From NCBI GenBank assembly GCA_003484585.1, contig DNBZ01000100.1, positions 1 to 5,903 on the forward strand: DNA of 5,903 nt, in the 5' to 3' direction. Within the stretch, counting starts at the first letter, position 1; every line of letters starts with the position of its first letter. Below the pieces are notes generated by a model. It was not told the origin of the DNA, did not search any database, and saw only the letters and a program-made list of their open reading frames with translations. The DNA comes from Bacteroidota bacterium (lineage in GTDB: Bacteria > Bacteroidota > Bacteroidia > NS11-12g > UBA9320). Of this stretch, positions 1-5,903 are shown in pieces. The translations under genes and the position numbers were made by a program.

Positions 1-24
1 TTCCATTAGCCGCGGCTAATGGAA
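1..24. repeat. Perfect 24-bp palindrome at the window edge
   Basis: The half-site TTCCATTAGCCG is followed immediately by its exact reverse complement CGGCTAATGGAA, with no spacer. As RNA it could fold to a 10-bp stem with a CGCG loop. It could be a terminator for the small genes ending at 136 (minus strand) if a T-run follows beyond the window edge, a terminator for an unseen plus-strand neighbour, or a protein-binding dyad. The plus-strand sequence after it (TGACGAGCCC) is not T-rich. The rest of 25-135 shows no gene, RNA or clear site. Confidence 0.75.
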
Positions 25-135
25 TGACGAGCCCATCCTATAATAGAAATAGAGACTCCACGCTTTTTCTGCAAAATCAAAAAAGACGTCACTTTAGAAA
101 TATAAAAGCACTTTCAGATTGGCGAAGATCTAAAT

Positions 136-417
136 TTACATGCGTAGATTTTCTGTCCCATGAAAAAGAGATCCGTACTTTTCAATGATTTTTTGAACTG
201 ACGATTGGTCAAGAGCAGTATACACATAACTGTCCCAACCAAGATCAAGAAAAAGCAGCCTTTTATTCACCTGTTCTAAATCTTCATCTATAGCTTTAAA
301 AAGATCGATAACAAATTCTCCGTCTGCATATTCTATGTTATCAGCTCTTTGTCTTATGCCGCTAACCTTTATCCATTTGCAATATGCTTTCAAGAAATTG
401 TTCAATCTCCCTTGCAT
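136..417 (-). CDS. Small soluble protein of unknown function, overlapping the preceding gene
   Basis: I do not recognise this gene. It encodes 93 residues from ATG 417, with no membrane segment and no metal or catalytic motif I can identify. It looks like a small mixed alpha/beta protein, with a probable strand-rich middle (NIEYADGEFVIDLF, KRLLFLDLGWDSYVY) and a C-terminal helix (SSVQKIIEKYG). The ATG is preceded by GGAG at a 6-base spacing, a good Shine-Dalgarno match that lies inside the end of the upstream gene, which favours translational coupling. It starts 56 bases before the upstream stop, in the +1 frame relative to it. That overlap is longer than usual, so the alternative is that both frames are pieces of one gene split by a frameshift. 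Confidence 0.6.
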   Translation of the reverse strand: MQGRLNNFLKAYCKWIKVSGIRQRADNIEYADGEFVIDLFKAIDEDLEQVNKRLLFLDLGWDSYVYTALDQSSVQKIIEKYGSLFHGTENLRM

Positions 418-739
418 TTTCTTCTCCTCGCCAATCGGTCATCCACAATTTATTTTTACTATCGCCGTATATGTAAATTACTTCAATAGCCTTTAGTTTC
501 TCCAACTCAAAGTTGTCATATTCTTCTAACAGCTCTTTATTCTCAGTGAGGAAGGACTTTTTATCATTAAGATAAGAATTAAAAAAAGATTCAAATTCTA
601 ACCTCATACTAGGAAAAAGCAATTCTCCTAATTGAACTAAATCTGACTCTTTAATAAGACTATTTTTTGATTTGTTTCGGAATGCTTGTAAAACGCCTAG
701 TATTATAATTGTCAAAAAGGCTATCAGGAAATATTTCAT
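362..739 (-). CDS. Small protein of unknown function with N-terminal membrane segment
   Basis: I do not recognise this gene. From ATG 739 it encodes 125 residues. A strongly hydrophobic N-terminus (MKYFLIAFLTIIILGVLQAF, about residues 3-19) followed by basic RNKSK suggests a single-pass anchor or uncleaved signal; there is no lipobox Cys. The rest is charged and probably helical, then a pattern that looks like two strands and a helix (IEVIYIYG, KLWMTDWRG, REIEQFLESIL), a plausible natural C-terminus. The frame extends upstream to a TTG at 763, but the ATG is preferred because it matches the start of the hydrophobic segment and avoids the possible promoter. The last 56 bases overlap the next gene in another frame. 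Base composition is clearly AT-richer than the cco operon. Confidence 0.65.
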   Translation of the reverse strand: MKYFLIAFLTIIILGVLQAFRNKSKNSLIKESDLVQLGELLFPSMRLEFESFFNSYLNDKKSFLTENKELLEEYDNFELEKLKAIEVIYIYGDSKNKLWMTDWRGEENAREIEQFLESILQMDKG

Positions 740-760
740 TTTTCTATTTAAAAGTAAACT

Positions 761-768
761 CAAATCTA
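761..768 (-). promoter_or_regulatory. Possible Bacteroidota -7 promoter element (TAGATTTG)
   Basis: TAGATTTG matches the Bacteroidota primary sigma factor -7 consensus TAnnTTTG exactly. It lies 21 bases before the ATG at 739 and directly after the T-tract of the cco terminator, which is where a promoter for the downstream gene is needed. No clear -33 TTG is seen at the expected distance upstream, where the terminator hairpin lies, so support is partial. If real, transcription would begin about 15-18 bases before the ATG. The TTG at 763, an otherwise possible start codon, would then lie inside the promoter and could not be used. Confidence 0.35.
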
Positions 769-769
769 C

Positions 770-804
770 AAAAAAACCTCCATCGATTACTCGATGGAGG
801 TTTT
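770..804 (-). terminator. Rho-independent terminator of the cco operon
   Basis: On the minus strand, a perfect 10-bp GC-containing stem (CCTCCATCGA paired with TCGATGGAGG) closes a 4-base GTAA loop. AAAA/TTTT flanks extend the stem to 14 bp, and seven T residues follow (positions 776-770). The hairpin lies 29 bases after the ccoP stop. On the plus strand the same hairpin is followed by only four T, and no plus-strand gene leads into it, so it is assigned to the cco transcript. Confidence 0.92.
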
Positions 805-833
805 AGAATAAACTATTTTTAGTTTTCTTCTCT

Positions 834-1739
834 TTATTGCACAGCCACTTCTGCATTAGCAGAGCTATCCGCTGGAGCAGTATCGGTTTCTTCACCAGGC
901 ACCCATTTTTCTCCTTCGGGTTCTTTGGCTCCTTCTGGGTTAGTCCCTTCTAGACTAAGTATATAAGAAGTCACTTCTTGCATTTTCTTAGGATTCAGCG
1001 TTCCTTTCCAAGCCGTCATACCTTTTTCAATAACACCATACTTGATCGTCTTAAAGATGTTTTTAGCACCTCCTCCCTGTTTCCAAAACTCGTCTGTAAG
1101 GTTAGGCCCTACAAGTCCTTTGCCTCCATCAGCATGACATACTTTACAGTTTTGAATGTACAGTTTTTTACCTGCGGCAATGGCCAGCTCGTCTGTGAGA
1201 GCTACTACATTACTTTCATCTATGTTTAGATCTTCTTCAGATACGTTTGCTGTTTGCTGTACTTCTGCAGCTTTCATTTCGGCTACGTACTCCTCTTCTT
1301 GTGTATACCCATAATCTGTCATACTAAAACGTACGAAATAGACTGCAGCAATAACGATACACCCATAAAACAAGAACATAAACCAGGGCGGTGGAGGATT
1401 ATCTAGCTCATAGATGCCATCGTGAGGCTCATCTATAAGTGTATCCTTATCTGTGCCCACAGGCTTGAGTTGGAAAATCTTTTCCCAACTACTTCTGCCG
1501 TCCCACATTTTGGCCTCTGGGGTATTACTCTCCCCTGTCACGTAGCGTTTCAACTCACGAGAGATGAGAAACAGTACGTAAGTGATAAGTAGTAATAGTC
1601 CTATTACTAAGTATATAATCCATAGTAATGGAGTAGAAAATCCGCCGCTAGCTACGGCTTCTGTGCTCTGTGCAAATACACCTAGTGTAGCTATGGCACC
1701 TAATATTGTTAAGCTAATTCTGTTTTTCATTGGTTTCAT
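834..1739 (-). CDS. ccoP: CcoP cbb3 oxidase subunit III with a single heme c site
   Basis: This membrane-anchored cytochrome c passes electrons from the respiratory chain to CcoO. Of 301 residues, the first hydrophobic stretch (about 8-23) looks like a signal peptide or helix. A helix follows at about 38-59, then a soluble stretch, then the CcoP hallmark DNPPPPWF (113-120) leading into a helix at about 119-137. The cytochrome c domain follows: heme site CKVCH at 198-202, GPNL at 211-214, and probable axial Met241 in KGMTAW. Only one CXXCH is present, whereas proteobacterial CcoP has two. An acidic Ala/Ser-rich tail (about 266-301) ends the protein. The start could be Met1 (1739) or Met4 (1730); both overlap ccoQ. 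The stop is 29 bases before a strong terminator, so this is the last gene of the operon. Confidence 0.95.
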   Translation of the reverse strand: MKPMKNRISLTILGAIATLGVFAQSTEAVASGGFSTPLLWIIYLVIGLLLLITYVLFLISRELKRYVTGESNTPEAKMWDGRSSWEKIFQLKPVGTDKDTLIDEPHDGIYELDNPPPPWFMFLFYGCIVIAAVYFVRFSMTDYGYTQEEEYVAEMKAAEVQQTANVSEEDLNIDESNVVALTDELAIAAGKKLYIQNCKVCHADGGKGLVGPNLTDEFWKQGGGAKNIFKTIKYGVIEKGMTAWKGTLNPKKMQEVTSYILSLEGTNPEGAKEPEGEKWVPGEETDTAPADSSANAEVAVQ

Positions 1740-1899
1740 TGTTAGTGTTGTCTAGCGGTAGATTAGCAAGCTCTGTTATTTGCTCCTTACTCATGAGGTT
1801 CATATAGATAGCTGCTATTATAAATACTCCCAAAAAGATGAGAAGGGCGATGATTAAATAAACATCGGCTCCTTCTACATATCCTATCATTTTTCCCAT
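1714..1899 (-). CDS. ccoQ: CcoQ/FixQ-like small cbb3 oxidase subunit
   Basis: This is a 61-residue protein with one membrane helix at about residues 13-35 (VYLIIALLIFLGVFIIAAIY) and a polar Asn/Glu/Lys-rich cytoplasmic tail, the usual build of CcoQ/FixQ. Family members stabilise the association of CcoP with the CcoNO core and have no cofactor. The start may be ATG 1899 or the second Met at 1890; the longer form is chosen because it leaves only 4 bases after ccoNO. The stop (TAG, 1716-1714) lies inside the ccoP reading frame, a 17-26 base overlap depending on the ccoP start. Sequence alone is weak evidence for so small a protein; identification rests mainly on its place between ccoNO and ccoP and on the helix pattern. 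Confidence 0.85.
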   Translation of the reverse strand: MGKMIGYVEGADVYLIIALLIFLGVFIIAAIYMNLMSKEQITELANLPLDNTNNETNEKQN

Positions 1900-1903
1900 A
1901 ATA

Positions 1904-4054
1904 CTATTCGCTTGTCGCTACTTCTTTAGTGTTAATGTCTCGTCCTAATTTATGCAAGTATGCTATTAGGGCTACTATCTCTTTCTCCTTAGCTACTTTG
2001 ATTCCTTTTTCTTTCAGCAAGAAATTAGAAATCTTTTCCGCTTGTTTGTCAAGGTCTTCCTGGGCTATCATCTCATAGTTTTCTACATAAGGAACACCTA
2101 GTTTACGCATCACAGTGATTTTGCCTTCTATTTTACTATAGTCGCCATCTTCGGCTATGAGCCATGGATAAGCTGGCATGATAGAGCCTTCTGAAGTACT
2201 TCTAGGATCCTTCATATGCTGATAGTGCCACCCTGCATCTTTGTATATTTTAGAAGCTGTATTTCCTGCTCTAGCCAAATCTGGACCCGTACGCTTACTA
2301 CCCCATAAGTGTGGATGGTCATACACGTTTTCGCCAGATTTTGAGTATTCACCATACCGTACCGTTTCAGAACGGAAAGGACGTACCTGCTGCGAGTGAC
2401 AGTTATTACACCCTTCTCGGATATATATATCTCTACCTTCCAACTCTAGCGGAGAGTATGGAGTCACACTTGGTATTGTTTTCACATTACTTTCTACTAG
2501 AAATGCAGGTACAAACTCTACTACCCCACCTATAGCTACTGCTATGAATGAGAATATTAAAAGTTGTGTTGGACGTTTCTCTATCCATCTGTGCCAGTAA
2601 GCTACTTGCACTTCACCTTTCACTTCTTTTACCATAGGATATGCTTCTGCAGCTTCGTTGGCTACTAGTTTACCGGTTCTGGCTGTTTTCCAAAGATTCC
2701 ATACCATTATACAAGCTCCTGTAAGATATAATGTCCCACCAAATGCTCTAAGCATGTGCATAGGAAGAATCTGTAGTGTAGTCTCTAGGAAGTTAGGATA
2801 CTTAAGCATCCCATCTACTGTGAACTCTTTCCACATAAGACCTTGAGTAAAACCACTGAAGTACATAGGTATAGCATAAAATAAGATGCCTAGTGTAGCT
2901 AACCAAAAGTGTACGTTGACCGCTTTTTTAGAGTACATCTTAGTCTCATAGATACGAGGTATGATGTAGTATAGTATAGCAAAAGTCAATAGACCATTCC
3001 ACCCAAGAGCCCCTACGTGTACGTGAGCTACTATCCAGTCTGTAAAGTGAGCAATAGCATTTACATTTTTGAGAGCTAGCATAGGCCCTTCGAAAGTGGC
3101 CATACCATAGCAAGTAAGACCTACTACCATGAACTTAAGCATAGCGTCATCTCTCACTCTATCCCAAGCTCCACGGAGTGTAAGTAGACCATTTAGCATA
3201 CCACCCCAAGATGGTGCTATTAGCATAATACTAAAGACTACGCCAAGTGTCTGTGCCCAATCTGGCAAACTACTATAAAGCAAGTGGTGAGGACCCGCCC
3301 AGATGTATAAAAATATCAATGACCAAAAGTGAAGAATAGATAATTTATATGAATAGACCGGTCTATTAGCCATCTTAGGCATGAAGTAATACATAAGCCC
3401 CAGAAATGGAGTAGTGAGGAAAAATGCTACAGCATTATGACCATACCACCACTGCACCAGGGCATCTTGCACTCCGGCAAATGCGGAGTAAGACTTGAAC
3501 AAATCGACTGGTAATGCAAAACTATTCACTATGTGTAGCATAGCCACCGTAATGAAGGTAGCGATGTAAAACCAGATAGCTACGTATAAATGCTTCTCTC
3601 TACGCTGGTAGATAGTACCGAACATATTCCACCCAAAAACAACCCAGATAAGAGCAATGGCTATATCTATAGGCCACTCTAACTCGGCATACTCCTTAGA
3701 CGAAGTAAGACCTAGTGGCAATGTGATAACCGCTGCTAATATGATGAGCTGCCATCCCCAGAAATGAATCGTACTCAGTTTATCACTAAACATTCTGGTT
3801 TTCATAAGACGCTGCAGTGAGTAGTACACACCCATAAAAATGGCATTTCCTACAAAGGCGAAAATCATAGCGTTGGTGTGTAGCGGTCTCAGTCTACCAA
3901 ACGAGATATATCTCGAACTAAAGTTGTACAAGGGGTCAAATAATTGACTAGCGATTGTGACTCCAACCAGCATGCCGATAACACCCCAAATGGCTGTAGC
4001 GACCGCAAAATTTCGGACAATCTTATTGTCGTAATTAAAGGTTTCTTTTTGCAT
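1904..4054 (-). CDS. ccoNO: CcoN-CcoO fusion: cbb3 oxidase catalytic subunit I joined to monoheme cytochrome c subunit II
   Basis: This is the catalytic core of cytochrome cbb3 oxidase (O2 to water with proton pumping, inner membrane). I prefer the ATG at 4054 (716 residues, MQKETFNYDNKIVRNF). The alternative ATG at 4090 would overlap ccoS by 35 bases and add a low-complexity NQNQKIKIN leader. In the 716 numbering, the CcoN part (about 1-460, roughly 12 helices) shows His59 and His346 for the low-spin heme b, His344 for heme b3, and His206, His256 and His257 for CuB. Tyr250 occupies the position of the cross-linked Tyr and Glu322 the conserved helix VIII acid. Spacings match the known Pseudomonas stutzeri CcoN set closely. 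After a linker, the CcoO part (from about 484) has one anchor helix at about 496-515, heme c site CNNCH at 549-553, and probable axial Met626 in IMPAYPW. There is no stop or start between the halves, so it is a true fusion. ccoQ follows after 4 bases. Confidence 0.97.
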   Translation of the reverse strand: MQKETFNYDNKIVRNFAVATAIWGVIGMLVGVTIASQLFDPLYNFSSRYISFGRLRPLHTNAMIFAFVGNAIFMGVYYSLQRLMKTRMFSDKLSTIHFWGWQLIILAAVITLPLGLTSSKEYAELEWPIDIAIALIWVVFGWNMFGTIYQRREKHLYVAIWFYIATFITVAMLHIVNSFALPVDLFKSYSAFAGVQDALVQWWYGHNAVAFFLTTPFLGLMYYFMPKMANRPVYSYKLSILHFWSLIFLYIWAGPHHLLYSSLPDWAQTLGVVFSIMLIAPSWGGMLNGLLTLRGAWDRVRDDAMLKFMVVGLTCYGMATFEGPMLALKNVNAIAHFTDWIVAHVHVGALGWNGLLTFAILYYIIPRIYETKMYSKKAVNVHFWLATLGILFYAIPMYFSGFTQGLMWKEFTVDGMLKYPNFLETTLQILPMHMLRAFGGTLYLTGACIMVWNLWKTARTGKLVANEAAEAYPMVKEVKGEVQVAYWHRWIEKRPTQLLIFSFIAVAIGGVVEFVPAFLVESNVKTIPSVTPYSPLELEGRDIYIREGCNNCHSQQVRPFRSETVRYGEYSKSGENVYDHPHLWGSKRTGPDLARAGNTASKIYKDAGWHYQHMKDPRSTSEGSIMPAYPWLIAEDGDYSKIEGKITVMRKLGVPYVENYEMIAQEDLDKQAEKISNFLLKEKGIKVAKEKEIVALIAYLHKLGRDINTKEVATSE

Positions 4055-4055
4055 A

Positions 4056-4217
4056 TTAATTTTGATTTTTTGATTTTGATTTTTTAACATCTAGCACTCG
4101 CATGGCTGGCGACTCTAGGTCGTCAAACTGCCCACTTTTCACCGCTCTATAGAAAGCATATAAGAATCCTACGGCGAGCACCAGACTGAGCGATATGAGT
4201 AATGCTATTATTTTCAT
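4056..4217 (-). CDS. ccoS: CcoS cbb3-type oxidase assembly protein
   Basis: This is a 53-residue single-pass membrane protein. It starts at ATG 4217 with MKIIALLISLSLVLAVGF, a hydrophobic helix covering roughly residues 3-23. Next comes the family signature GQFDDLESPAMRVL (about residues 29-42), then a short Lys/Ser/Asn/Gln-rich tail ending in TAA at 4058-4056. CcoS is known in other bacteria to be needed for cofactor insertion into the catalytic subunit, without being part of the final enzyme. The gene begins one base after the ccoI stop and ends one base before the preferred ccoNO start, so translation of all three is probably coupled. The length is normal for the family. It is short enough for automated gene calls to miss, but the signature and position leave little doubt. 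Confidence 0.95.
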   Translation of the reverse strand: MKIIALLISLSLVLAVGFLYAFYRAVKSGQFDDLESPAMRVLDVKKSKSKNQN

Positions 4218-4218
4218 G

Positions 4219-5903
4219 TTAGATAAGTTGTAATTTTTTTGATTTGATGCGTACTAAAAGTGTGTCTAATAGTACCACAGACACACTGCTAAGTGGCATT
4301 AGAATAGCGGCTATAATGGGCGTGAGTAGTCCTAGTACAGCAAAACTGACTCCTGCCACATTGTAGCACAATGAGAAGACTAGACTCCAAGTTAGTATCT
4401 TCTTAGAGTAGCGAGCCAGCTCCATAAAAGCAGGCAGCTTATCAAAACTATCACTAAGCAATACGGCATCACTTCCTGGATAAAAACCATTTAGATTTTC
4501 TGTAATGGCTATGCCCAAATCACCTTTTTCTATAGCCGAACTATCATTGAGTCCGTCGCCTATCATCAGCACCTTTTGATCGTACTGTATTTTGCTTATC
4601 TCCGTAGCTTTTTGCTGCGGTTTTAGATTAAATTTTAATTGAAAGAAGTTAGGGAAGATTTCTTTCAAGGTTTCTTTCTCTCCAGCATTGTCTCCACTTA
4701 GTATAGAGAGTTTCACTAGCTTACCTAATCTGTGCAACACACCTTGCAGTCCGCTGCGGTAGCTAGCAGATATTTTGAAATGACCTATCACTTCATTATC
4801 TACAGATACATACACCGCTGTACCCTTAGACTCAGTAGCTGTGAGCCATTGGCTAGCACCTAGTCGTATTATTCTTCCTCCTATCTCGCCTTGTATTCCT
4901 TTCCCTGCTATTTCTTCAAAAGAGGTAGAGTCTATCGCTTGGTATTTACTCAAAAACTGAGCAACTGCATTACTAAGCGGATGTGTACTTTGAGTAGCTA
5001 GTGCTTTTATGGCACGTGCAGTAGCTACATCTAGCTTACTACCTACATAGCTCACACTCATTGACTTGTTTTCGGTGATGGTACCTGTCTTATCCAATAC
5101 CACGTGGTCTATATCTCCTAGTGTGGCTATGGCTTCTGCTTCTTTTACAAAAAAACTATTGGCACTAAAGACACGCAGGATATTACCAAAAGTAAAAGGA
5201 GCACTCAATGCTAGGGCACAAGGACACGCCACTATGAGCACAGAGCTAAACACAAAGAGTGCTTTCTCTATGCTACTAAATGACCAAATAACTGCAGCTA
5301 CCGTTGCTATGGTAATCACTGCTATGGTAAAATACTTGCTTATGTGATCTGTCCACCTGTTGCTAAAATCTTTTTTCTCTGTCTGATTAGACCAAGTAGA
5401 CCACAGCTTGTCTATGCTAGGTTGCTCTAGCAAGGTCACGGTGAGTTCGCCTGCTTTCTGACATCCGCCGGCATATACTTGCTCGCCTATACTCACCTGC
5501 TCAGGGAGAGCTTCTCCCGTGATAAATGCATAATCTATAAGCCCAGATCCGCGGCTTAGTATGCCATTTACTGGAATAATTTCTTCGTTCTTTACCAGAA
5601 CCTGGTCTCCTTTTATGAGTTCATCTATTCTACTCCAGATAGTCTCTTCTCCATTTACCTGACGTACTACTAAAGGTATAAATTCTTGTACGTTTCTAGT
5701 GTAGCTCACTTGGTCATATACCTTATGCTGAAACCACTTACCTATGAGCAGAAAGAAGATAAGACCAGCTAGTGAGTCTAGATAGCCAGTACCTACTCCG
5801 CTAAAAATCTCATAGAGACTCCAGCCAAATAAACTGAGTATACCTATGGCTATCGGAATGTTGAGGTGGGACTTGCCTGCGGCCAATGCTCTGTAAGCAG
5901 AGT
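4219..5903 (-). CDS. ccoI: CcoI/FixI copper-transporting P1B-type ATPase, 5' end outside window
   Basis: This is a membrane copper-translocating ATPase that, in the CcoI/FixI family, delivers copper for assembly of the CuB centre of cbb3 oxidase. The frame stays open to the window edge (the first complete codons read SAYRALAAGK), so the gene is cut at its 5' end. A TTG at 5886 is only an internal Leu. Counting from that Leu, visible landmarks are the actuator TGE at 123-125, the transmembrane CPC metal site at 221-223, the phosphorylation motif DKTGT at 265-269, the nucleotide-binding HP at 302-303, and GDGLND at 443-448. C-terminal helices carry YN at 508-509 and MPLSS at 530-534, the Cu(I)-ATPase type of ligand set. 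The N-terminal metal-binding domain and first helices must lie off the window. The stop codon sits one base before the ccoS ATG. CopA is the nearest alternative, but the adjacent ccoS and ccoNO make CcoI much more likely. Confidence 0.96.
   Translation of the reverse strand, partial: SAYRALAAGKSHLNIPIAIGILSLFGWSLYEIFSGVGTGYLDSLAGLIFFLLIGKWFQHKVYDQVSYTRNVQEFIPLVVRQVNGEETIWSRIDELIKGDQVLVKNEEIIPVNGILSRGSGLIDYAFITGEALPEQVSIGEQVYAGGCQKAGELTVTLLEQPSIDKLWSTWSNQTEKKDFSNRWTDHISKYFTIAVITIATVAAVIWSFSSIEKALFVFSSVLIVACPCALALSAPFTFGNILRVFSANSFFVKEAEAIATLGDIDHVVLDKTGTITENKSMSVSYVGSKLDVATARAIKALATQSTHPLSNAVAQFLSKYQAIDSTSFEEIAGKGIQGEIGGRIIRLGASQWLTATESKGTAVYVSVDNEVIGHFKISASYRSGLQGVLHRLGKLVKLSILSGDNAGEKETLKEIFPNFFQLKFNLKPQQKATEISKIQYDQKVLMIGDGLNDSSAIEKGDLGIAITENLNGFYPGSDAVLLSDSFDKLPAFMELARYSKKILTWSLVFSLCYNVAGVSFAVLGLLTPIIAAILMPLSSVSVVLLDTLLVRIKSKKLQLI

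Noticed and set aside
39..44. TATAAT hexamer resembling a sigma70 -10 box on the plus strand
   Set aside because: No paired -35 element and no plus-strand gene follow, and Bacteroidota promoters use a different consensus.
127..155. Weak inverted repeat (ATCTA/TAGAT) around the stop codon of the last small gene
   Set aside because: The stem is only 5 bp, AT-rich, with a long loop; it is not a credible terminator.
978..1229. Plus-strand open frame of 83 codons inside ccoP
   Set aside because: It lies antisense to the conserved cytochrome c domain of ccoP and its product has no recognisable features; it is a shadow frame.
2311..2846. Two plus-strand open frames of 74 and 62 codons inside ccoNO
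   Set aside because: Both are antisense to well-conserved CcoO and CcoN sequence and show no independent start signal or protein-like pattern.
5066..5347. Plus-strand open frame of 93 codons inside ccoI
   Set aside because: It is antisense to the CPC and DKTGT region of the ATPase; the coding evidence is entirely on the minus strand.
5884..5886. TTG as the start codon of ccoI
   Set aside because: The frame continues upstream in ATPase-like sequence (SAYRALAAGKSH) to the window edge, and the protein would lack its N-terminal domain and first helices.
1..5903. CRISPR array, tRNA/rRNA, insertion sequence, or defence/toxin system
   Set aside because: No regularly spaced direct repeats, RNA gene folds, transposase motifs or nuclease/toxin motifs were seen on either strand; the small gene pair could be anything and does not justify such a label.

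Overview
The window carries most of a cytochrome cbb3 (C-family heme-copper) oxidase operon on the minus strand, followed by a strong terminator and two small unrecognised genes on the same strand. The organism is very probably a member of the Bacteroidota. The evidence is the fused CcoN-CcoO subunit, the CcoP with one heme c site behind a signal-like N-terminal segment, the order ccoI-ccoS-ccoNO-ccoQ-ccoP, and a TAnnTTTG-type promoter element. I cannot name a genus from sequence alone.

Layout, read in the direction of transcription (high to low coordinates). (1) 5903-4219: ccoI/fixI, a copper P1B-type ATPase whose 5' end lies outside the window. (2) 4217-4056: ccoS, a 53-residue assembly factor. 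(3) 4054-1904: a ccoN-ccoO fusion, holding the catalytic heme b/heme b3-CuB subunit and a membrane-anchored monoheme cytochrome c. (4) 1899-1714: ccoQ, a one-helix subunit. (5) 1739-834: ccoP, with a single CXXCH. (6) 804-770: a perfect hairpin with a U-tract that closes the operon. (7) 739-362 and 417-136: two small overlapping genes of unknown function in clearly AT-richer DNA. (8) 135-1: non-coding, ending in a perfect 24-bp palindrome at the window edge.

The five cco genes are packed with gaps of 1-4 nt or with overlap, so they are almost certainly one transcript. CcoI supplies copper for CuB assembly and CcoS supports cofactor insertion. CcoNO reduces O2 at the heme b3-CuB site, electrons enter through the CcoO and CcoP c-type hemes, and CcoQ stabilises the complex. 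This is a high-affinity oxidase used at low oxygen. ccoG and ccoH, which often follow ccoP, are not directly downstream here.

I found no evidence of a new defence, mobile or RNA system. The least explained parts are the overlapping small gene pair and the palindrome at the left edge.
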